From: Casuarina equisetifolia
Taxonomy: Eukaryota; Streptophyta; Magnoliopsida; Fagales; Casuarinaceae
Assembly (NCBI GenBank): GCA_028551475.1
Contig: CM052355.1
Span: forward strand, 14,281,543 to 14,345,542
Direction: 5' to 3'
DNA length: 64,000 bases
Part shown: positions 30,987 through 43,133 of the stretch, one piece after another
Layout of the letters: each line of letters opens with the position of its first letter
How positions within the stretch are numbered: the stretch's first letter is position 1
Made by a program: the position numbers and the translations under genes
The notes under the pieces: model-generated
Database searches by the model: none
Seen by the model: only the letters and a program-made list of their open reading frames with translations
What the model was told of the DNA's origin: nothing

Positions 30987-32390
30987 TCAACCAGTAACAG
31001 ATGATGGTTCACCCCTCTTGCTCGAAGAATGTTGCTGCGGTGGTTGAAGATCAAGCAACTCCATCTCCTTCTGGCGTATCAGCAGCACCATTCTCTCGTT
31101 CTCCAGCCTTCTCCTCTCGTTCTCCAGCTTCGCTCTCTCCATTTCCCTCTCCTTCTTGCTGCTGAACTTCACCCACTTCAACCGCTGCTTCTCCAGCTCG
31201 AACCCTTCCCCTAGGTACCTCACTTTCTGCTCTTCCAATTCTAGAATTTGGGTCCTTATCCATTGCTTTTTCTCCCATTGGGTTTTCCCTCCATCTTGCA
31301 GCACATTCATCACCTCGCCCCTTAGTTGCTGGATTAACTGTGATGAAGCGGTTATTACCCCCTTTCTTGTTCGTTTTCTTGAGCATCTTTCGTCGTTTTC
31401 CTCTTCGTCTTCGTGTCCATGTCCATTCTGGCCTCTTGAGCCGCTTTCCACTCCGTCGTCATCTTCATCGTCTTCAGAGTCGTCGTCGTCGTCTTCATAA
31501 TCTTCCTCCTCCTCTTCGCCGCTGCCTCCCTTTACCAGTTTCGATCCCTCCGCCCGCATAACCGCGTGCTCCGACGAGTGGAAGCATCGCTGCTGTTGCG
31601 CCTGTTGCTGGGGAATCTGAGAAGGCTCGGTCGCTACCTCCGGCGAATGACTCGCTCCGCCGGGGGCAACGCCATGGCCGCAACTGTTGTGGTAAGCGCA
31701 CATTTCGCGGAAAAACAAGTGCTTCGAATTCAGCAGCTTTCGCACCTCTTCTTTCATCTTTGGGGGCAGGTCCATCGTCTCCAACAAGCTCTGGTTTTCC
31801 ACGACCTTGCAAGCCGTCCCTTTCCCAAGGATGTCGTTCACCCGTTTGTACCTCTTGTTCAAGTCATTGAACTTGTCCTCGCACTGCTGCGGAGAGACAT
31901 AAAATCCCTTCTCCATCATCGCACGGGACACCGATTTCCACTTCCCTTTCTTCTGTAACAGCCCCGCAGATTTCTTCTTGCCCATTGGATCCGTCCCCTC
32001 AGACCCCGCTTCGTCGCCGATGTAATAGACCGCCATTATGAGCAGCCTTACCATGGAGTCCGTCCACTTCATTCTCTGCCAAGGTGACATTTTTCTCTTC
32101 GCATCCCCAGAATTGCTGTCGTCGGCTGCAAAGCTAGGCTCGTCTTCATCACTTAGCGCCGCAGGCTGCTTGGCTTTGGGGGCATATGGGTATTTCACCG
32201 CTTGCTGAGACTGTGAATGGTGGTGATCGGCTTGGTCATGCTGAGGAAAGGGAACCATTTGGGCGTGGAGGTGGTGAGGATTTTGAGTGTTTGGGGGGCT
32301 TTTCTGCCGTTGCTGCAGAGGCAGTTCTAGTCCCAGCATCCCAGAACCCATGTTCGAATACATCGCGCCACCCAATCCATTTGGTTCCAT
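30987..32390 (-). CDS. Trihelix transcription factor, GT-gamma clade (HRA1-like)
   Basis: Intronless, 467 residues. A His/Gln/Pro-rich N-terminus is followed by a single Myb/SANT-like trihelix domain (about 103-190: PWQRMKWTDSMVRLLIMAVY, KGKWKSVSRAMMEKGFYVSP, QQCEDKFNDLNKRYKRVNDI). Next come a conserved helical segment (KMKEEVRKLLNSKHLFFREM, 211-230), a long acidic run (291-334), a basic nuclear-localisation-like RKRTRK (338-343), and a C-terminal coiled coil rich in Glu/Arg (about 380-448). This is the layout of the GT-gamma clade, which includes Arabidopsis HRA1, an attenuator of hypoxia-responsive transcription. The presence nearby of the trihelix-UMPK gene, whose Arabidopsis counterpart neighbours HRA1 (from memory), supports the HRA1 assignment, but paralogues cannot be excluded. 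A GA tract lies about 310 bases upstream. Confidence 0.9.
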   Translation of the reverse strand: MEPNGLGGAMYSNMGSGMLGLELPLQQRQKSPPNTQNPHHLHAQMVPFPQHDQADHHHSQSQQAVKYPYAPKAKQPAALSDEDEPSFAADDSNSGDAKRKMSPWQRMKWTDSMVRLLIMAVYYIGDEAGSEGTDPMGKKKSAGLLQKKGKWKSVSRAMMEKGFYVSPQQCEDKFNDLNKRYKRVNDILGKGTACKVVENQSLLETMDLPPKMKEEVRKLLNSKHLFFREMCAYHNSCGHGVAPGGASHSPEVATEPSQIPQQQAQQQRCFHSSEHAVMRAEGSKLVKGGSGEEEEEDYEDDDDDSEDDEDDDGVESGSRGQNGHGHEDEEENDERCSRKRTRKGVITASSQLIQQLRGEVMNVLQDGGKTQWEKKQWIRTQILELEEQKVRYLGEGFELEKQRLKWVKFSSKKEREMERAKLENERRRLENERMVLLIRQKEMELLDLQPPQQHSSSKRGEPSSVTG

Positions 32391-32694
32391 CAGAAACTAC
32401 GATTTTGATCAACGAAATCCTCTTTTCGAGACGAAAACACACAGACCCAGGTAAGAAAACGGTCACTTCCTACCGCCTGCACATTCTGTATCGCTTTAAC
32501 AGCACAAAGAGGACGAAAACATTCAGGGAAGACGCAGTGAAAGCAAATCCCAATAATTGAATCGATAATTAGAGAAAACTCAGTTCTTGAAACTCCCCAA
32601 ACCACTAAAAGCAGAAAGATTTGGACCAGATCGTCACATTACCATCACCGAAAGATGCCCGGAATGATAATACTGCATCCTGAGCTTCCGCAGG

Positions 32695-32732
<38 letters not shown>

Positions 32733-33487
32733 TCGATAGAGATGGATTAGGTAAAGTGAAATGAAAGATAGGACAGACTAAATACAAACTTGGAGCAGCC
32801 GGTTTTGGAACGGCAGGTTTTGTCCGTGCTGCAGAAAACTGCCCATGGTTTTGCTTTCTCCCTGCAGCGTATGGAGACCCACAGGATTTCTCAAAACCGA
32901 GACCATTACGTAAAGGCCTTAAGATCTTCCTTTTGGGTTACACGGCAGCCCCACGTTAATCGAGGGAAAGTCAGCTTCTTTAGGAGTCCATAAATTTGGT
33001 AAAGATATTCAACAGTCAAATCTCTGTATTTTATTGCTTTTTGAGGCGCCATCAGTTAAGCGCGAACTGGTGGCTCTAGCTTTTGTAGGGTAGCGACTAC
33101 AAGTACGGTGAACCAGGGCAGTGCAAAACAGTATGAGTTATTTTGAAACTAGTTTGAAGCTTTGCTTTTTATGACGGAGGAATCTACTTGCCATTTTTCA
33201 ATCAGGCGAGACAGCCTGTTCGCTTTAAAGATTAGCTTCGCATGTAACAAATGACGTTTAGATTCTTCTTGAGCCATATACTTTCTTCTTCAAACAGGAA
33301 AATAAGGGAAGATGATAGCTACATAAGCTGTATTCAATTTGTAGATAGAGGTGATTGGGGCTTTTTACCATTGTTTGCCATACTGCAAAAGGAAATAACT
33401 CTTTTTTTAAAATTTGTTATTAAGGTTTAAAAATATTTTATTTATATGTCATGTCATGTAACTTAGACTCAAAAAGAATATTTTCCT
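32391..33487. other. Upstream region of the HRA1-like gene and spacer to the plastid insert
   Basis: Contains the 5' UTR and promoter of the minus-strand trihelix gene up to about 32800. The remainder is spacer with nothing recognised before plastid-like sequence starts. Confidence 0.4.
32698..32729. repeat. (GA)n microsatellite upstream of HRA1-like gene
   Basis: About 15 GA repeats, so a CT tract on the coding strand of the minus-strand gene, in its probable 5' UTR or promoter. Possible GAGA-factor site. Confidence 0.9.
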
Positions 33488-35157
33488 AAACTACACGACC
33501 CTTTCTTGAACGGACCCCCTCGCGGACAAATCAAAAAATCATTTTTATTCTCAATCATAAAAACTTCTATAAAACATTACATAGAGACAATTTGGATAAA
33601 TAAGATTCATGGAATCCTTCTTACTACCAATTACATAGAATTTGCCCGGAAAGTCAATCTATTTGATAGCCTTTTTGATAGAAAATCATTATCAACAGAA
33701 ATTAGTTATTTCTTAAACTTCATTAGTAAGTTTGCAGTAAAATCAACATCCAATTTCAATTTGAAAATAATTTTTTTATTTCCTTTTTTATTTTCAGAAA
33801 AGAAACAAGTAAAAATTGATTCAGAAGATCGAATAAAAATTTATAAATTTTTATTTGATGCAGTTATAATGGATCACAAGGATAAAAAAATTAGAGAAAA
33901 ATATATTGGAATAAAAGAAATCAATAAAAAAGTTCCCCGCTGGTCATACAAATTAATCAATGAATTAGAACAGGAAGAAGAAGAAACTAATGAAAGTTTG
34001 GCAACAGATCCTCAAATTCTTTCAAGAAAAGCTAAACGTGTCGTCGTTTTGACTGCTATTCCGGAGAATACCGATTTTTATACTACTAAAAAAAAGATTA
34101 ATAATCCTCTTCAAACTGAAGAGATGGCTTTCATAAATTATTCAATACACTCAGATTTTCGTCGAGATATAATAAAAGGCTCTGCACGAGCTCAAAGACG
34201 TAAAACTTTTATTTGGGAACTGTGGCAAGCAAATGTGCATTCCCCCCTTTTTTTGAATAGACTAGACAAACCCCTTCTTTTTTCTTTTGATATCTTCGAG
34301 CTCAGTAAAATAAATTTTCTAAATTGGATTTGGAAAAAGAATGAATTAAAAATTTCGGATTATACAAAAGAAAAGACAAAACAAAGTGAAAAAAAAGAGG
34401 GGGAGGGCAAAAGACAAAGGAAAACTGGTATAGAATTTGATATAGAAATGACAGAAGTAGCAGAAGCTTGGGAGAATGGTTTTTTTTCTCAATTAATGAG
34501 GAGTTTTCTATTAATAATCCAATCCATTTTTAGAAAATATATTCTATTACCTTCATTAATAATAGTTAAAAATATTGTTCGTATATTATTATTTCAAGTT
34601 CCCGAATGGTCCGAGGATTTAAAGGATTGGAATAAAGAAATGCATATTATATGCACCTATAATGGCATTCAATTAGCAGAAAACGAATTTCCGAAAAATT
34701 GGGTAATAGACGGTATTCAGATAAAGATCTTATTTCCTTTTCGTCTTAAACCTTGGCACAAATCTAAATTACGATCCCCTCATAAAGATCCAATTAAAAA
34801 TAAAAATAAAGGACAAAAAAATGATTTTTATTTTTTAACAGTTGCCGGAATGCAAACCGAACTTCCTTTTGGTTCTCCCCGAAAACAACTTTCATTTTTG
34901 GAACCTGTTTTTAAAGAATTCGAAAAAAAAAAATTAAAATTGAAAAAAAAAAGTTTTTTAGTTTTAAAAATTTTAAAAGAAAGAACAAAATCTTTTCTAA
35001 GTGTATTATTTCTAAATGTATCAAAAGAAATAAAAAAATGGGTTATCCAAATAAAAGAATTTTCCAAAATAAACCAAATTCTATTATTTGGATTGAAAAA
35101 AATAGAAATATATGAATTGCTTAGTAAATTATTAGCAGCTCGAAGTCTCTTTCGCTG
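33488..35157 (+). pseudogene. ycf1: Nuclear plastid DNA insert: internal fragment of ycf1 (TIC214)
   Basis: Strongly AT-rich reading frame of about 555 codons with no start codon of its own. It begins mid-protein at [16 protein letters not shown] (33491) after an upstream stop and runs to a TGA at 35155-35157. Diagnostic Ycf1 stretches: [90 protein letters not shown]. Ycf1 is the large plastid-encoded inner-envelope translocon subunit TIC214 (about 1,800 residues), so this is roughly the middle third. Flanking sequence is nuclear and no other plastid gene is present, so I read it as a NUPT. Homology becomes unclear after about 35115 (YELLSK), so the right border lies somewhere between there and 35250. 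The frame has no internal stop, which suggests a recent transfer. It lacks both ends and should not make TIC214. Confidence 0.88.
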
Positions 35158-35250
35158 AGAGGTATTAGATTTGATGTCCATTTCTTTTATTTTTCCTTTG
35201 TCTTAAAAAAAAAAGAGGTGGATCATTAAAAAAGAAAATATCTAAATATA

Positions 35251-35812
35251 TGTTATGGTTTCGACATGTCAGCACTGAGGTGTATTCAACGTGCCACGAA
35301 ACCAATTTTCCCTTAGAAAAATAGTGTACGTGGTCACGCGTGATGGTCCGGCGTACTAGCTCGTTTTTCTTTCACTCTGTAACATCTATGTCCTGTTCAA
35401 TCTGTGTCCATTTTGTTTTGTTAGCTAGTCTCTCTATTTTGTATCCATAATGCTCTTATGCTATTTCGTAGCTTGTGGGTTAACAAATCCACCTTTTGTT
35501 CTTGTAAGAGGTCCCTTCCGTTTACATTTAGGCAGCATCTTGCACGTTAGGCAAGACAAGAACGTATTGTCAAAAAGCATTGGTCTTTATAAACGGAGGA
35601 TGGTGCAAGGAGATGGCATCAATTTAAATGTTAGTCTAAGAAGGTTGGAATTCCCTCGAAGAGTCCCAAATCACTTGTTTTTTTCCCTTGTTCTTTTCCT
35701 TCGTTTAAGGTTAGGGGAAAAAAAAAAAAGCACTTTGTTGATCTCTTTCTTGACAAACAACCACCAACACCATCTCGCCCTATCACTTGTTCTATGGCCT
35801 CCAAACACAACA
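35251..35812 (+). repeat. 5' LTR of the gypsy element
   Basis: 562 bases. It includes a TATA-like CTTTATAAAC (about 35585) and a GTCTTTATAAACGGAGG-type start region matched in the right LTR. It contains 17 CpG dinucleotides by hand count, far more than the right copy. Confidence 0.9.
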
Positions 35813-37124
35813 AAGTGGCATTAGAGCTAGCTTCTAGTACAACTAACTGGATGAAAGAATACCCAAGGTAGGAAATGGACCGCTGCTTTTGGGAAATCAT
35901 TGAGGTCATGCGATAGATGTTTTCCTTGTTGATTGACAAGATCAATGAGGTTGCTTCTTCGCAAAGGGGACCTTGGAAAGCATCTTCCCCCTTAGGGGAA
36001 GAGCTATCGATGGTGGCGGCACTGGTTTAAGGCCTTCTTGGAATGAACCAAGGGCAAGTGCTAATCTAGGCGTAGCCTGTAGCAGCTCCAAAGTCTTTGA
36101 GGATTGTCGTCCTAAGGAAAAGTTGGATTTTCCACCCTATAATGGGGCTAATGATCCCACTAAATGGATCCTATGTGTCGAGAAATTTTTCTAATACCAT
36201 CATACAAGAAAAGAGGAGAAAGTAGAAATTGCCTCTTGAAACTTGGAAGGGGAGACACAACTCTGGTTCTAGCTCTTCCAAGAGAAGCATGCAAGGGAAG
36301 AGCTATCTTGGCCTGTCCTTACAGCTGATTTGCTTAAATGATATGGGCCTAACCGTTACTAAGACCATTGCCAAGAGTTGATATGTTTCTAATTAGGTAG
36401 GTCTATGGAAGACTATCAAAGGGAATTCATGAAGCTTCTCATTTGTGCTAGAAGACTCACACCATAGTTGTAAATAAGTTGTTTCATCATGGGCTTAAAG
36501 GAAAGTATCATAATCGATGTGCAAGCAACAAAGCCTTACACACTTTTAGTTGCCATTGGCCTAGCAAAGTTATATAAATATAGGACAATGGCAATACGAG
36601 CTAGGTCCTCTTTCAAGGCAAGAAGGGCACAATATTTAGGTCAAGGCTTTCAACATTATGTAATTCTAGCTCCATAACCAAAAAAAGAAAATGTCATCAT
36701 CAAACACTTGACTTTCAATGAGATGGAAAAACATTGTGCCAAAGGCCTCTAATATTATTAGATAAGTGTTCTAGCCTTAGGAATAGGTGTAAATGCTTAT
36801 TTTTTCTAAAGGCACCCAAAGTTAAGGAACACATTAGGTTTAATGGGTGTAAGGTTAAGGCAAAGTTTGAGGGACTCACAAAGGCCTACCCAACTCCATC
36901 CATTTCCTAAGTGTGATATATGGAGTTGGGTGCCTATAAACCATGAAACTTGAAGGCCAACTACAATCGGAATGAACTAGGGTCATCTTCCTACTTGATT
37001 TGGGCAACTCACATAATTTCCTCCATTAAGAGATTGCGGCAAAAGCTAGGCTTTATGTCACTAGTGATGGCAGGTTTGAGGTGATGGTAGTAAATGGTGA
37101 GAAGATCTTAAGTACATATAAAAA

Positions 37125-38950
37125 GAAACTTCAACCAAATGATGTTTCACAAAAGACAACTAAACCCAAAGTTGAAAAGTCAAACCAAGGAGCATCTCTT
37201 TCTCTTCCTTATTGTGAATGTCTAACATTGTTTATGTTTAAGAATCAGTTTTGCACACGAACCAAGGTTAGCAACCATTAGCTTTACAAACAAACCATTA
37301 GAATTTGAACTTTGATTGTACATATTACCGTTTTCGCTCATTAAATCCATTACCAACCATTGCCTCTGTATTTTCTAGTATAAATACATAATCATACATT
37401 GTTTTCTATATCTTTTGTACTTTGTTTCCTAGTTAGCTAATGAAAATACCTTTCTTCAACCTTAAACTCTGTTATCATGCTTTAACTTTTTAATTTGGTA
37501 TGTGAGCCAAGTTTGGTTCCTTTATGTTTGAATATGATTTTAATATTTCAATAAACAACTCTTCTTTGTTCATATATGATTCATGAGGCATTCAAATTTG
37601 GATTTTCATCTACATGGCTAACCTGATTGTTACTGGAAGTTCCCTTCGCCACATTGAAGAACTTATAGATTTACTAAATGCTCAATTTTCTCTTAAGTGA
37701 CTTAGTGATTTTCATTTTTTCTTGGGGCTTGAAGTACACAAAACTCCCCCTAGCTAGTTTCTAAATCAAAAACAATATGCAATTGATCTTCTATACATGG
37801 CTTTAATGGAATCTAGCAAACCCATTTTCTCACCTTTTACCACAAAATTGCCACAACTCAAGGAACCCAATAGCCTATTTACTTCTCCCTCTACCTTCCA
37901 TAGTTTTGTAAGAGCCCTACAACATCTTACCTCAACACGACCATACCTTATCTTTGTTATGAATATGCTCTATCAAATAATGCAAACTCCCACATTACTA
38001 GATTATTATAATCTCAAACAAGTTTTGAGATATGTTCACAATACTATAATTTTAGCTTTCATCTTCATCCTCATAGTTCTCTAGACTTGCATGGTTTTGT
38101 AAATGCAAATTATGCCAATTTTCCTTCTACCTACCGTTCCACGTAAAGTTTCTACTTCTTCTTAGGTGTTAATCTCGTGTCTTGTTCTTCTCGCCACCAA
38201 ATCTACTATGTCCAGGTTGTATGTTGAAGTTGAGTATTGAAGCCTTGTTGTTGTTGTTGTTAAATTAACTTGGATTTGTGCTTTCCTCAAAGATCTCTCT
38301 GTCCCACAACCACGTCCTACACTCCTTCACTACAACAATCTAGTTACTCTCTCACTCACCACCAAACCAATTTTTCATAATAAAACTAAGCATATTTTGG
38401 TGGATTACCATTATATGAGAGAGAAAGTTACACTTAGAACACTTATTACAGTTTGTGTTCCATCCTTAGGTTAGCTTGTTGACATCCTAACCAAGCCACT
38501 CCCTTACTCTTTGTTCTTTCTCTTTCGGTCCAAACTTGGTGTTGCACCAACACCACTTCCAAGTTTGCAAGGGGCAAAAAAGGAACCTCAACCAAATGAT
38601 ATTCCATATAAGATAACTAAACCCAAAGTTGAAAAGTCAAGCTAAGGAAATCTCTTTCTCTTCCTTCTCGCGAATGTTCGGTGTCGTTTATGTTTCATAA
38701 CCAACTCTACATATAAACCAAGGCCAGCAATTGTCAATTTTGCAAATGAACTGTTAGAATTTGAACTTTGATTGTATCGATTACTGTTTTTCCTTATTAA
38801 ATCAATTACTAGTTGTTGCCTTTGTATCTTTTAGTATAAATACATGATCATGTATTGTCCTTTGTATCTTTTGCACTCTATTTCCAAATTAGTTAATGAA
38901 AATACCTTTCTTTAACCTTAAATTTAGTTATCATGCTTTAACTTTCAATT
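37125..38950 (+). mobile_element. Nested, internally deleted Ty1/copia element
   Basis: Inserted within the gypsy element between its protease and reverse transcriptase remnants. Two similar repeats of about 360 bases (about 37125-37493 and 38585-38950) share CAACCAAATGAT, AACTAAACCCAAAGTTGAAAA, TTAGAATTTGAACTTTGATTG, and TGAAAATACCTTTCTT. A primer-site-like TGGTATGTGAGCCAAG starts at 37496. The 1.1 kb between them encodes only the end of a copia reverse transcriptase and its RNase H on the plus strand: NLIVTGSSLRHIEELI, LSDFHFFLGLEV, ALMESSKPIFSPFTTKL, ALQHLTSTRPYLIFVMN, then LHGFVNANYANFPSTYRST. Gag, protease, integrase and most of reverse transcriptase are gone. Exact LTR ends are uncertain by tens of bases and no clear target duplication was found. 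Confidence 0.75.
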
Positions 38951-41339
38951 AATGGATCTATTAAGGGGTTACTTTGGTCATCTAAGGAATGTCCTTTAAG
39001 GTTGATTTTTATTTCTTGGCAATTGAGGGAATGGAATCCTTTTTAGGGGCATAATGTTTTTTTGAGCTAGAATATATGGAATTTTTCCAAGTTTCGCATG
39101 ACATTTTGTTATCATTGGACATAAGTGGAGTTAGAAGGAGTAGCTACACCTCGAAACAAATTAATAAAAGGGGACAAGATGGGTAAGAAATTGTAGAATG
39201 ATAAACAAGGTGTCTTCTTACAAATCACAGCCTTCACAGAAGATGTGTGATAGACTTTGTCATGGCTCTTGATCTAGGGTGGGGTTTATATTGAATAAAT
39301 TTTAAGATGGTTTTGGAAAACCCCATGGGCTATCATTGCTTAGAGCACATTACAATCACCTACTACTTATTAAGGAAGGGAAATCGATTTCTAGCAAGCT
39401 ACACTGATATCCATATTTTCAAAAGGTTGAGCTTAAACAACTAGTCCTAAAAATGCTCCAAATGAGAATCATTTAGCCTAGTAAATCTCTCATTAATCTC
39501 CAATGCTCTTTACACATAAAAAAGATGGTTTGTGTGGATGTATAGAATTTATTGCCCTCAATATATAAACAATCCATGATTGATATTCGATTCCAACTAT
39601 TGATGAATTACTAGACAAATTGCAAGGGACAAACTTTTGTTTTTTTATAGCTTGACCTTTGTTTAGGCTACTATCATATTTAAAGGGCACTAATTGATGT
39701 TGAAAAAGTTTGTTTTCACACACAGTGATCATTTTGAGTTCTTAGTGACGTATTTTGTGCTCATGAATGCTTTCTCAACATTTTAGTTGTTGATAAACAT
39801 GGTGTTTGGCACATTTTTGCATCGATATTCTTGTCTTTTTCAATGACATTCTTATTTCCAATTGTACTTGGAGGACCATAAGGCTTATGTCAAAACTGCA
39901 ATGGCCACACTTCATGAGCACCAACTCTATATTAAGTGTAGCAAGTGTGACTTTGAAAGGATGCAAGAGTATTTTTTGGGTCATGTAATATCCTAAGAAG
40001 GTTTAGTAGTTGAGTAAGAGAAGATAAAGGTCATCACCAATTGGTCCTAACCCAAGTCAGTTAAGTCACTTCAAGGTTTTTTTGGGTCTAACTAGGTATA
40101 AGTAGCATTTATTTTACAAATAGTATTATTGGATGCATCTTCATAGATTTGCTTAAGAAAGATATATTTCAATTGGGTGAAGCAGTTGAGATTGCATTCC
40201 AATAGTTGAAAGTAGCATTGGTGAGTATCCACATTCTAGCACTTCCTAGTTTTAATGAACCATTTATAGTTGAATGTGATGCTTCAAGAAACATAGTGGG
40301 TGGAGTTCTTATATGAGAAAGAAACTTAATCATCTTCTTTAGACGGGCTTTCAAGGGATGCAATCATTTTCTCTCAATGTATGAGAAAGATATGTTGGTT
40401 GTTATCTTTATTGTCCAATAATGTTGCCACTATTTGCTAGGTCAACCATTTATCATATGTGTGGACCAACATAGCCTTAAATACTTATAGGAGTAACAAA
40501 TTGTCACTCTAGGCCAATGGAAATGGTGTATGAAGCTTAAGGGTATGAATTTCAAATAGAATACATGCTAGGGAGAGAAAATTGTGTAGCTAATGTTCTT
40601 TCTATAAGTTAATTTAGTTCAAGAAGAATGTGTTACATTTTTTATTCGTAAAACAAAGTTAAACATGGTATGTTTTTGGTTGTCATAGTAAGAAAGAAAT
40701 TTTTTTAGGTGAAACTACAAAAAAAAAAACATAAAGCAAGATATCTTTCATGAAAGTTAAGTGTTGCACCAAACACATAAGGTGGGTCCTTCCACTTTGG
40801 TTTAGTTGCTCGACAAAGGCTTGCCACATGGACATCCCATAATGCAATAAACAAATGGGATGGGTCCTCCCACTTCAATCAGACCATATCACATGGACAT
40901 TTCAAGAATACATCCATACACCATGCATTTAGGAAACCTTAACACATGCAATAAGGATTCCTTCACATATATGGCCATGCCCCACTTCTTTTGTGGCTCA
41001 CAGTTATTAAGGCAGAAGTGCATAATAATACAATTAAGTAAACCATTTTTTATTTTTTATGAAACATGGATGGTACTATGATAAATTTTATTAACAACAA
41101 TAGGTTAGGTGTAATAATCATAGCTTGAATAAGTACAAAGAGCAAGGTGTAAGCCTAAATTTTAGAAAAGATAAAACACCATACAAATCAAATTGCCAAA
41201 TAAAAACTTAAAAATGAAAGCATAAAATACATTAGGTAGCATATTCACTTAACCCTATGGTGGTCTATAATTACTTAAGCTTAATTATTTCTTCCTGAAA
41301 ATAGCTAAACATAGGCATGAGAATGAGCTAGAATGGTAA

Positions 41340-41770
41340 AAAAAGTTTCATATTTTGGATTTTATGCCCATAATTAGTAAAATGGTCTACAACTACATTT
41401 CCCTCTTGATATATATGTTGCATTTTTGTATACATTAATATCATGGATAAGTACGATTGAATGATATACTATAGTTTCCATGGAGTTATTCATTTTTTAA
41501 GCAAAAATTGGGACTAAATAAAAAAGAGTTTGATTCAATTATGTAAGGCATCTAATTTCATTCTTGATATATCTTAAGGTCTTCCAATAAGATGTAGACT
41601 TTGGCATCTACATTGTTATTTGATGCCAACTTAAGTAAAAAAGCCATAATGATACTTCAATCATAATTTTTAAGTACTCTTCCTTTAGCATTGTTTCTGT
41701 GATACTTAAACTATTCGCATTCAGTTTGTATTTCCTCACTAATAGGGGTTGCCATTTAACCCAAACTTTT
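41340..41770 (-). mobile_element. RNase H remnant of a non-LTR (LINE-type) retrotransposon
   Basis: Reading the minus strand gives WVKWQPLLVRKYKLNANSL near the right end and MQHIYQEGNVVVDHFTNYGH near the left end. These match the start (VKWxPPxxGxxKLNxDG) and end (HIYREGNxxADxLANxGH) of the RNase H domain common in plant LINE-derived ORFs, with stops and shifts between. It is in opposite orientation to the surrounding gypsy element and lies between its RNase H and integrase. The 1.4 kb from about 40640 to 42050 is therefore probably a foreign insertion of which this is the recognisable part. Confidence 0.6.
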
Positions 41771-43133
41771 CTTTGTATTTAAAGATGTGGACCATTATAA
41801 ACTGCATTCATGTAAAGGAGTTTGTGAGATTGTGGAATTTGAAGGAAAATGTCATTTTCTTTTGATGTAAGATTTCCCTTTTCACTACTTCCCCACTAAT
41901 GCAAGCCATTATCAAGGATTTCCATGATGTCATGCATGACGGCTTTCATAAAAGAATTTAACATGTGCAAACAATTTTCTTTTGGAGCCAAATAAGGGCT
42001 TTATTTTGTTAATAACAAAAGTGGGATACCTAAGCTCCATCGAGCCTTTTACAACTAATTCCAATCCTAAATTCCATTTGGATTGATGTATCATTTGATA
42101 TTGTGGTTAACTTACCTCCTTCAAATGGAAAGAATTCAATCCTCATGGTAATGGATTGCCTCTATAAGCATACATGTTTCATCCCTCTTGTTCATCCATA
42201 TACGACTATGTTTGGTGCCTAAATTTTTTTCACATAGGATTTTAAACTATATGACATGGTTTGCTCTATTATTTGTGATCGTGGATCTATGCTAACAAGT
42301 CTATTTTGACAAGAATTATTACATATGTAGGGCACCAATTTTAATTACACCTCTACTTATCAATTGTAATAATATGGCCAAACTAAAAAATTGAATTGTT
42401 CGCTTAAGATATACCTGTACTCTTTTAACTAGGAGCACCCCCAAAATTGAATGGAGTGGCTAGCCTAGGTTAAGTTTTCCCATAATACGAGCATCAACAA
42501 CAACACCAAAAAGTCTCGTTATGAAATTATGTATGGCTACCTTTCTCCTACACTCCTCTCATATGTTTTGGGCGTTGTTTTTGTTGATGTTGTTGACCCA
42601 AAACTCCAAAATCATGACTTAGTGTTGAAAGAGATCAAGGCTAATCGTTTTGTAGCCTAGGAACAAATGAAGCGCTTCTATGATGCCAATCACTAGGAAA
42701 TTGAATACCAAGTTGGTGAGTGGATCTACCTTCAACTATAGCCTTATTGCCAATGTATGTGGCTATGTGCCATGCACTTAAGCTCTCAACTATGGCCCTT
42801 TTAGATTCTAGAAAAGATTGAAATTGTAGCTTACCATCTAGAACTTCCACAAGGGTTGCACATTCATCCCATCTTTCACATTTCCAACTTAAAACAAGTC
42901 CATGGCAACCATGCTCATGTACAAGCTCAACTATCAATTGTATTGGATGATAACAACAACCTTTATATTCAACCCAAGGATGTTTTAGATCATCACATCC
43001 TCATGCAACTTAAAAAAGTTCTAATTTTCTGGTAAGGACTAATTAGATGCAACTTAGGAACACACACAAGCTAGGGCTCATCAATTTCCAAAATTTAACC
43101 TTAGGGGCAAGGTTTAAATTGCATGGGGGGTTT

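Noticed and set aside
31566..31958. 130-codon plus-strand ORF over the HRA1-like gene
   Set aside because: Antisense shadow of the intronless trihelix factor.
33488..35157. A working nuclear copy of TIC214
   Set aside because: Only an internal third is present, with no start codon, transit peptide or C-terminus.
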